The position numbers were made by a program, and so were the translations under genes. From contig CAMPAF010000011.1 in the NCBI GenBank assembly GCA_946631535.1, positions 1-22,755 on the forward strand: a stretch of 22,755 nt of DNA, written 5' to 3'. The DNA comes from an uncultured Verrucomicrobiota bacterium (GTDB taxonomy: Bacteria; Verrucomicrobiota; Kiritimatiellia; RFP12; UBA1067). A model generated the notes under the pieces. That model ran no database searches and had not been told where the DNA came from. It saw only the letters and a list, made by a program, of their open reading frames with translations. Positions 6,938 through 15,039 of this stretch are shown here, in pieces; positions within the stretch are counted from its first letter, which is position 1; each line of letters begins with the position of its first letter.

Positions 6938-7855
6938 ATGAAAACTACAGGAAAGTCTGCTTTCACCCTTCTCGAGATGCTCGTGGTCATCGGTATCATC
7001 GGCATCCTCATGGGCGTTGCCCTCACGCAGTTCGGCGGCTCCACCGAGTCCGCCAAGGCAGCAAAGTGCGAGTCAAACATGAGGAACCTCGTGAATGCCG
7101 CCCACACGTGCGCCCTGCAGCAGGAAGATGGATGGTTCCCTCCGGCAGGATCGTACTCGTATCAGTACATCAACCACAAGAAGGCTGAAGTTGAATACCA
7201 CAACTACCGTGTAGGCTGGATCTCGGGCTCGGAATATAGACCTGACGTCAGCCAGAACCCAATCGGATGGCAGCCAATCCCATTCAACGCCGACGAGCTG
7301 ATTCTCCGCCATGCGCTGACGAACGGCAACAGGGGTGCCATGTGGACGGCGATGAGCGGCAGCCGCACCGCCTACCAGTGTCCAGTGCACGCCGAGGCCG
7401 CGCGCAAGCTGATTGGACATATGCCGGGATGGAGCTACGCGATGAACCGCGATTTCGGATGCGCGCTCGATTCGGACGCCAGCAACTACAAATGGAGAGG
7501 GTACACAAAAGACAAGTCAAACGCATCCAGGCTCCTGATGTTTGCCGAGCTCCAGGGCGCCGACATCACAGCGCAGGGCTACGATCCGATCAAGGCCGCA
7601 AGCTATCTCAAGGCCGGCGTGCCGCTTGCCGACGCCATTCTCGACTGGAAGAACGAGACCATAGGCTTTAACCACAAGATCGGCACACGCGGTTTCACGG
7701 GGCACGTCGCGTTCACAGACGGCCATGTCGAAAAGCTCTTCTACCCCAGGTCGGGCTCGGGCCTTTCGCTCCTGAAGCTGACAGAAGCGCTGTGCAAGGG
7801 CCATGAGATATCCTACGACGGCAAGGGTTACAAGGACTTGCAGCAGCAGCAGTAA
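6938..7855 (+). CDS. Prepilin-type protein with H-X9-DG-like C-terminal motif
   Basis: This 305-residue protein has a class III prepilin signal: short basic leader MKTTGKSA, then FTLLEMLVVIGIIGILMGVA with Glu at +5. Residue -1 is Ala, not the usual Gly. The rest is a globular exported domain. Near the end, NHKIGTRGFTGHVAFTDGHV matches the 'prepilin-type processing-associated H-X9-DG' motif known from large paralogous families in planctomycetes and related PVC bacteria; the role of those proteins is unknown. The start at 6938 gives the canonical short leader, whereas the open frame back to 6689 overlaps obg on the other strand. It is followed after 17 bp by the 7873 gene in the same direction, suggesting one transcript. 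Confidence 0.85.
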   Translation: MKTTGKSAFTLLEMLVVIGIIGILMGVALTQFGGSTESAKAAKCESNMRNLVNAAHTCALQQEDGWFPPAGSYSYQYINHKKAEVEYHNYRVGWISGSEYRPDVSQNPIGWQPIPFNADELILRHALTNGNRGAMWTAMSGSRTAYQCPVHAEAARKLIGHMPGWSYAMNRDFGCALDSDASNYKWRGYTKDKSNASRLLMFAELQGADITAQGYDPIKAASYLKAGVPLADAILDWKNETIGFNHKIGTRGFTGHVAFTDGHVEKLFYPRSGSGLSLLKLTEALCKGHEISYDGKGYKDLQQQQ

Positions 7856-7872
7856 GGACAGAAAACAGCATC

Positions 7873-8436
7873 ATGGAACTGACAGACACGCAGAGAGAAG
7901 CTGTCGCAGGCTGGTTCGCCGCCGGAGCGTCTCTCGACGAGATCCAAAAGCGGATAAAGGCAGAATTCGGCGTCCACCTGACCTACCTTGACGTTCGTCT
8001 GCTGGTGGCAGAGCTGCCGCAGCCGATGGAGGCCGAGGCTGGAGGGAGGGCTGGAGGGAGGGAGGCCGAGACCACCGGGACCACCGAGACCACCGAGAAG
8101 GAGCCGCTGGGAACAGACCAGGAATTTTCTGAAGGGAGCGAGGAGCCACCGGGAACGGACGATGGGACTGGGGAACCGCTGGACGAGGCGCAAGATAGCA
8201 CCGAGGCGCAGGCTGTGCCTGCCCCAACGGTCACCATTGACGCGCTCATGCTCCCAGGCACAATCGCCTCTGGCGACGTCACCTTCAGCGATGGCAAGAC
8301 AGGCAAGTGGTATCTCGATCAGATGGGCCGACTCGGCCTCGGCAACCTGCCAGAAGGCTATCGGCCATCGCCCACGGATGCTGCCCTTTTCCAGCAACAG
8401 CTGATGGGCCTGCTACAGGCCAGAGGGCTGTGCTGA
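7873..8436 (+). CDS. Conserved hypothetical protein with split N- and C-terminal domains
   Basis: This 187-residue protein has no known function. Residues 1-50 (MELTDTQREAVAGWFAAGAS then LDEIQKRIKAEFGVHLTYLD) look like a small helical domain reminiscent of helix-turn-helix folds. Residues 54-115 are an acidic Thr/Glu/Gly-rich linker built by tandem DNA repeats. Residues 117-187 form a compact C-terminal domain (GDVTFSDGKTGKWYLDQMGR, GYRPSPTDAALFQQQLMGLL). I have the impression that this two-part layout recurs in Verrucomicrobiota, which is recollection and not a search. There is no signal peptide, so it is probably cytoplasmic. The ATG is 17 bp after the prepilin stop with AAGGA rather distant. 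It ends four bases before the convergent 8441 gene. Confidence 0.75.
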   Translation: MELTDTQREAVAGWFAAGASLDEIQKRIKAEFGVHLTYLDVRLLVAELPQPMEAEAGGRAGGREAETTGTTETTEKEPLGTDQEFSEGSEEPPGTDDGTGEPLDEAQDSTEAQAVPAPTVTIDALMLPGTIASGDVTFSDGKTGKWYLDQMGRLGLGNLPEGYRPSPTDAALFQQQLMGLLQARGLC

Positions 8437-8440
8437 TCTC

Positions 8441-11400
8441 TCAATCAAACTGGTGGTAGAACAGCACCCTCATGCGGTGGGGGCGACGGCCGGCGTAATA
8501 CCGTTGCCGCTGCGATTGACTCGCCCTGCTGTCGGGATACGTGCTGTGGGGGTTGCTGCCATCGTCGAATGACATCGGCTCTCGCCAAACGAGCGCGACG
8601 GCGCGTCCTCCCTGCTGGGACGGCGTTCCTTCGCCCGGGCCGCCAAGCGCCGTAGACTCCGCCCGAACGAATATCAGGAACAGCTGCTGCTTGTTAGCGA
8701 AGCAGTCCCGCCAGTACGAGTAGAGGAACTTGCGGTCAACGGAGAAGAGCGGACAGTTGTCCAGCTTTACGCCCATGAACTCCTTGAAGCTGTCGTCATT
8801 CTGTGGGTCCAGGCCATCGAACCACGGCAGCGCGTCATATACCTCCTCCCAAGGCCTTGCGCCGCCGGCACGGAAGGCTTCGGCGAAGCGGCGCGTGATC
8901 GCCTTCACTTCCTCCGGCTTCATCCTGGACGAGCTGTCGTCATTATTCTCGCAGAACGCATTCTTCAGACATTCCTTAGCATCCTTTATGGCGTCGCCGG
9001 ACGTCTGGTTCTTGTCGCCCATCTTGTTCACGATCTTCTGGAATTCGTCCGGCACCTCCTCGCCTCGGCCCTTTGCGCCGGCAACGATGCGCCCAGTCGT
9101 CCAGTAGTCGCACGGGGTGTCCGCAAACGCGGCCATGAGAACGGCCTCGTCATCAGAGTACGGGTTCACGGTCTGGATACCGTCCGAGTTGCGGCCGATA
9201 CCGACGCCCGTGCTCGCGCAGTCATCGTAAAACTGACGATCGACAGGATACGTGCGCCACGCACATGCCTTGTTCAAGATGTCCTGCGGCTGGGCGGCGT
9301 GCGTCGCCGTCGCACTCGCACCGGGCGCGTTCCGGAGAATCGAGGAGATGCGGCCCGACGGATGGTCGCGCCACTCCGACAGGCGCGGCAGGAACGCAAA
9401 CTCGCCCAGAGACTGCAGATACCCTTGGTTTGACGTGAACATGAAGACATCCGGATCACGGCCTTCCGAGACGTTGAAATAACCCGCGTTGTAGATCTTG
9501 TCGAGCCATGCGCTAGGGCTGATGCTCTGATCCCACACGAACCAGTCCTCCGGCGCGTAGTTGTAGCGCGGATCGACCGTCGCGAGCGCTTTCGGCTGCC
9601 AGTTCTGGTCAGACCCGTCCAGCCCCGTAAAAGTACCGGCAAGCAGATTAGCATACGTGTATGCCCTTGTCGGATCGGCACCAAACAGGAGGCAGCCAGG
9701 CGAAGTTCCGCCTATGCCTGTGACCGCCACGAAGTCGTTGTTCTTGTCATTCAGCATGTCGTCAGCCACGATTGCGGGCGCGAGGTCATACGTCTCGTTG
9801 CCTGACGAATCGGTGATACGGACCCAAAGCATCGCGTATGTCCTGAATTCATCCGTTGAGTATGGTGGCGGAGAACCGGCTGCGACCTGAATCTGCCCCT
9901 CAGGCACCAGGGCACCATCCTTGAACGGGCGCAGGTTGAACTCCACAAAATTGTCGGTCTTGCTTGGCGTGAAGGCTCCCGTGGGGCTCACGGTACCCTG
10001 CTCCACGACTATTGTGGAGAAAAACTTCTGGTTTCCAGGCACGTCCGCCGACCCGTTCCAGCGCGACACGTCGATCTGCATGATGGCATCGTCCTGCGTC
10101 TTGCACTCGTTGGGGATCTTTACGTCAACCTTGTCGGAGTAGAGCGACCAGGCGAGCGCGTTCCCCGGATCCTTCCCGTCAATCGTAAACGCCTTGCTCT
10201 GCCCGTTCCACTCGGCCTTGTCTTTCGGACGCAATGCTGAAAGGCCATCGGCAGGACGAACGGAGACCGCTCCAGACGCCACAAACACCTTCATCACCAC
10301 CTGAACCTTAAAGTCGTCGACGTTCCGTCCGTTGAAATGGCGAAACGGATACGCCACAAGCAGACGAACGCCGGCAGCGGCGGTGATGAAGCTAGATGGA
10401 TCCAGAATGTACTCCGATGTCGTCGTCCTCGTGGCAGGTCCTGGCGCGGTAGAGCTCATGACCGGGGGCGCCGCCAGCGGCGGGTTGACCTTCAGCCTGG
10501 CGAGAGGGCTCCCCACCAACTCCACCGCGGTCACCATGGGCACGCACTCCACGCTCGGCATCGCAAGCGAGACCGGCACGTCGTTGTGGTCCAGGTAGTC
10601 GTAAAGCGTGTACGGGTCGACCTCGCCAATCACGCCCTTGTCGAACATGCGCTTGACGCACGGCGATCCAGTTGCCCGGGCAATGTCCGGCACGGTCAGG
10701 TCACCTTTCATGTCCACGTCGGAAAACGGCTGGCCGTCGAGCTTCGCGAAATCGATCTCGTACGTATCGTTCGTCGCGAAGGAGTCGGTGACGAACGGCT
10801 GGCGGCGCGCCTGCATCGCACCTGGCGCGGTCTTGATCGTGCCGCCGTAGAAATACCGTTCAGAACCGTCCTTGATCCAATGGTAGAAAAGGGAGCGCAG
10901 GGGCCCGAGCCCGCCGGAATACTTCGATCCGAACGCAAGGTTGTAGTCGAGCATGGAGACGTACTCGGTGGTTGCCTGCGCGGCAGAGCCGGCGTTCCTG
11001 TCCGGGTTCGAGTAGGTCTGCCGTTGCGCCTCCGGCCCCACCAGCCGGCCGAGCGCGGCGAGGTTCTCCTCCGAGACGTTCTCCACCTGATTGTCGTTGG
11101 CATGCCACGTGAAGGTTCCGCGCATCGAGATGCGGGAATCAAGAGGCGACGAGCGCACGCTCACCCGCGTGCGGTTGATGTCGAAGTAGTCCGACACGTT
11201 GACGGCGCAGAACGCGAAGCGCCCCGCGTCGAACGCGAAGTTCTGCCACTTGGCCGCAAAGGAACTCCGGCTTAGGAAGCGCACGTCGTTCACGAGCGGC
11301 GGCGGCAGGTAGCCGAGAGCTTCAAGGTTGAGGACGCTCACGGTCTCCGTGACTGGGGCGAAGCGCCAGGCGAAGTCGGCACTTCCGGGCTCGTTCGCCC

Positions 11401-11773
11401 CCCTGACTGGCGCGCCATTGTCGTCCAGCAGGCCGGCCGGGTCCGGCGGCATGAACACGCGCCCGAGCCAAAGGTCCATGGAGTTGTTGTCGTTGTCGTG
11501 GTAGAAGTTGGCGAAGACGTTGCCGTTCGTGTCCGCGAGCCCGGGGAACGGATCGTTACGGATGGCGTCGTCCACGCGCGACATCGCCTGCGCCAAGGCG
11601 GCCTTCACGAGGTGGCGCGTGGCGGTGTTCCTGCGAAGCGCGCTTGAGGGCACGCGCTCAGTGCGCATGTAGATGGCGAACGCAACCGCGCTCACCACCA
11701 TGAACGACAGGAAGCCCAGCACCACCAGAAGCGCGCTGCCAGACTCTCTCTTCTTTCTGTCACGAAGTTTCAC
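8441..11773 (-). CDS. Giant GspK/PilX-like protein (Verru_Chthon cassette A-like)
   Basis: This 1110-residue protein begins with a short basic leader and one membrane helix (RESGSALLVVLGFLSFMVVS, then AVAFAIYM). That resembles GspK and PilX minor pilins, which have Gly at -1 but no Glu at +5. The remainder is a very large exported domain without a family I can name. GspK is normally about 330 residues. A giant protein with this N-terminus beside several prepilins is the described layout of the 'Verru_Chthon cassette' (protein A plus prepilins B-D), which I propose by analogy. I chose GTG 11773 because TGAGGA from the upstream stop region sits seven bases before it; ATG 11827 would overlap the previous gene by 44 bp. 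It is the last gene of the operon and ends four bases from the convergent 7873 gene. Confidence 0.75.
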   Translation of the reverse strand: MKLRDRKKRESGSALLVVLGFLSFMVVSAVAFAIYMRTERVPSSALRRNTATRHLVKAALAQAMSRVDDAIRNDPFPGLADTNGNVFANFYHDNDNNSMDLWLGRVFMPPDPAGLLDDNGAPVRGANEPGSADFAWRFAPVTETVSVLNLEALGYLPPPLVNDVRFLSRSSFAAKWQNFAFDAGRFAFCAVNVSDYFDINRTRVSVRSSPLDSRISMRGTFTWHANDNQVENVSEENLAALGRLVGPEAQRQTYSNPDRNAGSAAQATTEYVSMLDYNLAFGSKYSGGLGPLRSLFYHWIKDGSERYFYGGTIKTAPGAMQARRQPFVTDSFATNDTYEIDFAKLDGQPFSDVDMKGDLTVPDIARATGSPCVKRMFDKGVIGEVDPYTLYDYLDHNDVPVSLAMPSVECVPMVTAVELVGSPLARLKVNPPLAAPPVMSSTAPGPATRTTTSEYILDPSSFITAAAGVRLLVAYPFRHFNGRNVDDFKVQVVMKVFVASGAVSVRPADGLSALRPKDKAEWNGQSKAFTIDGKDPGNALAWSLYSDKVDVKIPNECKTQDDAIMQIDVSRWNGSADVPGNQKFFSTIVVEQGTVSPTGAFTPSKTDNFVEFNLRPFKDGALVPEGQIQVAAGSPPPYSTDEFRTYAMLWVRITDSSGNETYDLAPAIVADDMLNDKNNDFVAVTGIGGTSPGCLLFGADPTRAYTYANLLAGTFTGLDGSDQNWQPKALATVDPRYNYAPEDWFVWDQSISPSAWLDKIYNAGYFNVSEGRDPDVFMFTSNQGYLQSLGEFAFLPRLSEWRDHPSGRISSILRNAPGASATATHAAQPQDILNKACAWRTYPVDRQFYDDCASTGVGIGRNSDGIQTVNPYSDDEAVLMAAFADTPCDYWTTGRIVAGAKGRGEEVPDEFQKIVNKMGDKNQTSGDAIKDAKECLKNAFCENNDDSSSRMKPEEVKAITRRFAEAFRAGGARPWEEVYDALPWFDGLDPQNDDSFKEFMGVKLDNCPLFSVDRKFLYSYWRDCFANKQQLFLIFVRAESTALGGPGEGTPSQQGGRAVALVWREPMSFDDGSNPHSTYPDSRASQSQRQRYYAGRRPHRMRVLFYHQFD

Positions 11774-11783
11774 TTGCAAGTCC

Positions 11784-12233
11784 TCAGTTGTCCGCCGGCC
11801 GGCGGTTGAAGTTCGGGAAAGCGACATACGACTTCAGCTGGTCGGAGCTGTCCGTCTCCGTGCGGATCGGCTTGCCCGCCTTGATGGTCACGTAATATGG
11901 ATTCCCCCAAGGATCAAGAATCTGCCCGCCCTTGATCGAGGCGTTGTACAGCACGGGCACCTTCTGCCCGTTGACCGTCGCGTCGCCAAGGATGAACCCC
12001 ATGTTGGACTCGGTGGCCGGCGTGTTGTCGTAGTTCGGAAGCTTGTAGTCGTCGCCGAAATGCTCGTACGCCAGGATGGCGTTCGTCATCTCCTGCGCCT
12101 CGGCCGTGGCCTGCGCGATCTTCGCGCGACGCTGGGCGGAGGAGACGGACGAGGTGACCGCGCCAGCAAGGAGCATCAGCATGGCTATGACCACCAGCAG
12201 CTCGACAAGCGTAAATCCCGAAGTTCTTTTCAT
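11784..12233 (-). CDS. Type II secretion major pseudopilin-like protein (GspG-like)
   Basis: This 149-residue protein has the class III signal MKRTSGFTLVELLVVIAMLM, with Gly at -1, Phe at +1 and Glu at +5. It has the length of GspG and carries its hallmark DPWGNPYYVTI near residue 105. In a type II secretion or related system such a protein would form the body of the periplasmic pseudopilus after processing by prepilin peptidase. A strong AGGAGG lies seven bases before ATG, the best Shine-Dalgarno sequence in the cluster, which would suit an abundant product. It lies 11 bp after the 12245 gene and 10 bp before the start of the giant GspK-like gene. Confidence 0.82.
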   Translation of the reverse strand: MKRTSGFTLVELLVVIAMLMLLAGAVTSSVSSAQRRAKIAQATAEAQEMTNAILAYEHFGDDYKLPNYDNTPATESNMGFILGDATVNGQKVPVLYNASIKGGQILDPWGNPYYVTIKAGKPIRTETDSSDQLKSYVAFPNFNRRPADN

Positions 12234-12244
12234 GGTCCCGCCTC

Positions 12245-12754
12245 CTACTCAAATACCAGCGGCATCGTGTTGATGTCGTCGGACGTGTTCTGCTTACCGT
12301 CTGGTCCCCATGAATGGACGCCCACTATGTGCGTGCTGCCGCCGTCGGCCCTGAGCTTCTCGATGTTGCGCACCTGCTGCCACGGCTGCGGCACGGACGA
12401 CCCGTTGCTGCCCTGCGAGGCCCAGTTCGGCAGAGGGAACGGGAACTTGCCGCTTGCGTATATCTCGACTGCCCTGTCGCGCAGCTTGCCATCCCTGTCC
12501 CACGCGGACAGTATGCGCCCGGTATGCGACTTGTTTGCCGTGTCCACGCGCGGCAGGGCGCTGTCCGCCAGATACTGCGCGTACGACAGCTGCCGACGGG
12601 CCTTGCCCATCATCGAGTTGCTGGCCCTGCCCGTGCGCCACGCGATGGCAGACGAGTTGAACACCATCGTGAGAATGGTCATCAGCATTCCCAGCAGCAG
12701 CGACGCCACGAGGATCTCGATCAGCGTAAATCCGCGTTTAGATTCACTCTTCAC
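12245..12754 (-). CDS. Prepilin-type pseudopilin (GspJ-like)
   Basis: This 169-residue pseudopilin has leader MKSESKRG and helix FTLIEILVASLLLGMLMTIL (Glu at +5). The 'EILVA' start and its position after a GspI-like gene suggest a minor pseudopilin like GspJ, although the body is not clearly assignable. The C-terminus has SWGPDGKQNTSDDI, resembling the calcium-binding end of GspG-type proteins (GPDG...DDI). I chose GTG 12754 because GAGGAGG lies seven bases upstream. The GTG at 12775 would overlap the preceding stop and encode the Shine-Dalgarno sequence itself. Confidence 0.78.
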   Translation of the reverse strand: MKSESKRGFTLIEILVASLLLGMLMTILTMVFNSSAIAWRTGRASNSMMGKARRQLSYAQYLADSALPRVDTANKSHTGRILSAWDRDGKLRDRAVEIYASGKFPFPLPNWASQGSNGSSVPQPWQQVRNIEKLRADGGSTHIVGVHSWGPDGKQNTSDDINTMPLVFE

Positions 12755-12767
12755 TCTCCGTCCTCCT

Positions 12768-13370
12768 CTATTCACTCTTCAGATTCTCCTGGTCGCCCTG
12801 GAAATGGACTTCGGTGTAGAAAATCGGCTGGGCGAACAGGTCGCCGGCGCGGCGGGTCGTCCGCAGGCTGATCGCCACGCGAGAGCGGTCGTCCTCCATG
12901 CGCATCGTCGTCCCGTTGAATACCGGAATCTGGCCCCACTGCACCACGATCGCGCACGCGAGCTCGCTGTTCACGGGCCACGGCGGCTTGTTGCCGTCCC
13001 TGCTGATGTCCGTCAGCTTGCCAAACACGCCCTTGGCAATCGAGTTGATCTCGGTGCGCTTCTTCGGAGAGTACGAGTTCTGCGCCCTGTCGCAGTATGT
13101 AAGCCAACCTTGCCTCTGCGACTGTATCGCGCTGCTGATCCCCTGCTCCCAATCGTCCCACGTAATGTTCCGCGAAGAAAGAGTCGCCGAAAGGGTGTTG
13201 AGGACGCAATCCGCCGCCGCCGCCGCTTTCACGTCGTCCTGCGACTGGCGGCTCTCGCGATATGCGAGCGGATAGAGCGCCACCATCGCCAGCAGGCCGA
13301 CGGCCATGATGAAGATGGCAAGATTCACCTCCATGAGGGTAAAGGCTTTTTTGGTCTCAAAGAATCTCAT
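12768..13370 (-). CDS. Prepilin-type pseudopilin (GspI/PilV-like)
   Basis: This 200-residue protein has leader MRFFETKKA and helix FTLMEVNLAIFIMAVGLLAM (Glu at +5). The M-E-V-N/L-A-x-x-I-M-A-VG-L pattern is typical of GspI and PilV minor pilins. Residue -1 is Ala, not Gly. The body has no motif I recognise apart from the usual mixed alpha/beta pseudopilin layout. I chose ATG 13370; the frame opens at a TTG at 13385 in repeat sequence. Upstream is a 46-nt spacer made of GTTRAGR repeats with no good Shine-Dalgarno sequence. It is followed after 13 bp by the GspJ-like gene, the classical I-J order. Confidence 0.78.
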   Translation of the reverse strand: MRFFETKKAFTLMEVNLAIFIMAVGLLAMVALYPLAYRESRQSQDDVKAAAAADCVLNTLSATLSSRNITWDDWEQGISSAIQSQRQGWLTYCDRAQNSYSPKKRTEINSIAKGVFGKLTDISRDGNKPPWPVNSELACAIVVQWGQIPVFNGTTMRMEDDRSRVAISLRTTRRAGDLFAQPIFYTEVHFQGDQENLKSE

Positions 13371-13416
13371 GGCTTCAACTCTCAACTCTTAACTCTCAAC
13401 TCGCTTAACTCTCAAC
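13371..13416 (-). repeat. GTTGAGA/GTTAAGA spacer repeat
   Basis: The whole 46-nt gap between the 13417 gene stop and the 13370 start consists, on the mRNA strand, of about six heptamer-like units (GTTGAGA, GTTAAGA, GTTAAGC). No clear Shine-Dalgarno sequence is present. It is related in style to the GTTAAAR spacers at 14996, 15691, 16939 and 22232. Confidence 0.7.
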
Positions 13417-14358
13417 TCACTTCGCGTCGTCCCTGAGGTCGCTCGCCGAAATGCTTCCGATCTTCCTGCCGTCGGAAGTGGAGATGGTGATTGTCCTGTC
13501 GAGGTTCATCTCGTACGCATCGGCGCTGGCCACGTCGCTCGGGCTGAATGTCAGGGCGCCTGCGGACTCGATCTTCGTGGAATTCGCCGCCCTGTTGCCG
13601 TACACGATCCCATTCGGCAGTTGGAGCGTGCCTATCTCCACTCCGTAGGCATCGCCCACCTTCCACGAGAGGCCGTTGCCCTGCTTGACGCGATGTCCCC
13701 ACCGCTGGTTGTTGCCGTTGTTGTATGCGGTGCCGGAAAACTTCGCGTTGTCCTTTCCGTACTTCTTGTATTCCTGGCAGAAATGCTGCACTTGTCCGCC
13801 GTAGGCGATCATGTACTCGTTGTCGAACTCGACCGGTTCGACGGCTGTGTACACGAAGGCGCGGCACTTGTCTATGCCACCGGCCACCTCGCCGGCAAGG
13901 TTGGCCATCCGGTAGAACGGAATCCCGACGTCGCTACTGCTGTGGTTGCCGGATGCCAACACGGGATAAGACTGGTTCCAGTCGGCAAACTCGTCAACGA
14001 GGATGTCTCCATTGACATACGAGAGGCGCCCTGCCATCTTGATGGCAACGGCCGTGCCGGCGCTCGACGCCTCCACTTCGGCCGTGTCGCCATCGCCCTG
14101 CTTCGTCTGCGTCTGGCGATTGTAGAACAGCACCGCTGTCGGCGTCTGGTCGATAAGGCACACCTGCATCGCCTGGCGTATGATGGAGATCGTGTCCTGC
14201 ATGGCGGCGCGGTCCGTCATGCCTCGGACAGCAGCGAAATACCCGGTCACGGAAACCGTGCCGAGCAACGCCATCAGGCCTATCACGACCATCAGTTCGA
14301 CGAGCGTGAACGCGGCCTTCCCGGCCGACCTTTCTGTTGCGTGCGCTTTCATCCTCAT
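13417..14358 (-). CDS. Prepilin-type pseudopilin (GspH-like)
   Basis: This 313-residue protein has a 17-residue basic leader ending Lys-Ala-Ala and helix FTLVELMVVIGLMALLGTVS (Glu at +5, Ala at -1). It is longer than a typical GspH/FimT (about 170-200), but the N-terminus and its position ahead of I- and J-like genes fit that group. The exported body holds YRMANLAGEVAGGIDKCRAF and a C-terminus ending SDGRKIGSISASDLRDDAK. ATG 14358 is only six bases past the stop of the preceding gene, so translation is probably coupled. No function beyond minor pilin can be read from the sequence. Confidence 0.75.
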   Translation of the reverse strand: MRMKAHATERSAGKAAFTLVELMVVIGLMALLGTVSVTGYFAAVRGMTDRAAMQDTISIIRQAMQVCLIDQTPTAVLFYNRQTQTKQGDGDTAEVEASSAGTAVAIKMAGRLSYVNGDILVDEFADWNQSYPVLASGNHSSSDVGIPFYRMANLAGEVAGGIDKCRAFVYTAVEPVEFDNEYMIAYGGQVQHFCQEYKKYGKDNAKFSGTAYNNGNNQRWGHRVKQGNGLSWKVGDAYGVEIGTLQLPNGIVYGNRAANSTKIESAGALTFSPSDVASADAYEMNLDRTITISTSDGRKIGSISASDLRDDAK

Positions 14359-14364
14359 GTTTCG

Positions 14365-14979
14365 CTAAAGTTCGACGGTTACGTTGTCTGCCTCGGAATT
14401 GTACTTTATCACGAACCGACGGAAGTACCCCTTCTCCGGACTGGAGTAGCCGAAAGTCATCTCGCCCGGCTGCGGCGTGGAGCCACGGGCATTGCTCGCC
14501 TTGAGCTTCGCCACCCACGACTTGACATCTTCGCCGTGGCACTTCGGCAGGCCGTCGTCGCCCTTGGCAGAGGTTGCCGCCTTCCTCACCGCAGTGAACG
14601 CGGAGACATCCATGACCGGATTGCCGGACGCATTCAGGCAACGCGTCACGATATGGCTCATCAGGGCGTCATAGTCTTGTTCTTCTAGTGTCGCAACATG
14701 CTCCCCCTTGCTCCGGTACTTCGCATCTAGGCCATCATCAGCCCACGTCTGGATCTTGCCGCTCTTGCCCGGCGGCCAGAACCCTTCCTGCTGGCAGTAT
14801 GTGGCGATTCCCGTCTGGAGCGCAGCCCGCAACGCCTCGTTCTTGCGCGCGCGCGATTTGCGGATGACCGATGTCGCCGCCGTGGACACGATGCCAACCA
14901 GCACCGCCAGCACGGCGATGACCATCAGCATCTCGACGATCGTAAAGCCTCTCTTCTTCCTTTTCATCTTAGACACCAT
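14365..14979 (-). CDS. Prepilin-type pseudopilin
   Basis: This 204-residue protein has leader MVSKMKRKKRG and helix FTIVEMLMVIAVLAVLVGIV (Glu at +5, Gly at -1). A basic amphipathic continuation (RKSRARKNEALRAALQTGIA) follows, as in pseudopilins with an extended first helix. The body is not assignable to G, H, I or J. Two starts are possible: ATG 14979 directly follows AGGGAAG, while ATG 14967 gives MKRKKRG with better spacing. The gene follows a GTTAAAR spacer and is followed after six bases by the 13417 gene. Confidence 0.76.
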   Translation of the reverse strand: MVSKMKRKKRGFTIVEMLMVIAVLAVLVGIVSTAATSVIRKSRARKNEALRAALQTGIATYCQQEGFWPPGKSGKIQTWADDGLDAKYRSKGEHVATLEEQDYDALMSHIVTRCLNASGNPVMDVSAFTAVRKAATSAKGDDGLPKCHGEDVKSWVAKLKASNARGSTPQPGEMTFGYSSPEKGYFRRFVIKYNSEADNVTVEL

Positions 14980-14995
14980 CTTCCCTGTGACTGTT

Positions 14996-15039
14996 GAAAC
15001 TCTTTAACTTTTTAACCCTTCAACCTTTTAACCCCTTAA
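14996..15039 (-). repeat. GTTAAAR spacer repeat
   Basis: Between the 15040 stop and the 14979 start, the mRNA strand reads GTTAAGGGGTTAAAAGGTTG and onward in units of 7-9 bases of GTTAAARG type. Only the last 16 bases before the ATG differ. The tract is AT-rich against a GC-rich background. Confidence 0.72.

Noticed and set aside
10337..11275. Long plus-strand open frames opposite the giant GspK-like gene, gspF (17260-18570) and the GH92 gene (4210-5253)
   Set aside because: They are Arg/His/Val-rich shadow frames typical of GC-rich coding DNA, with no recognisable domains.
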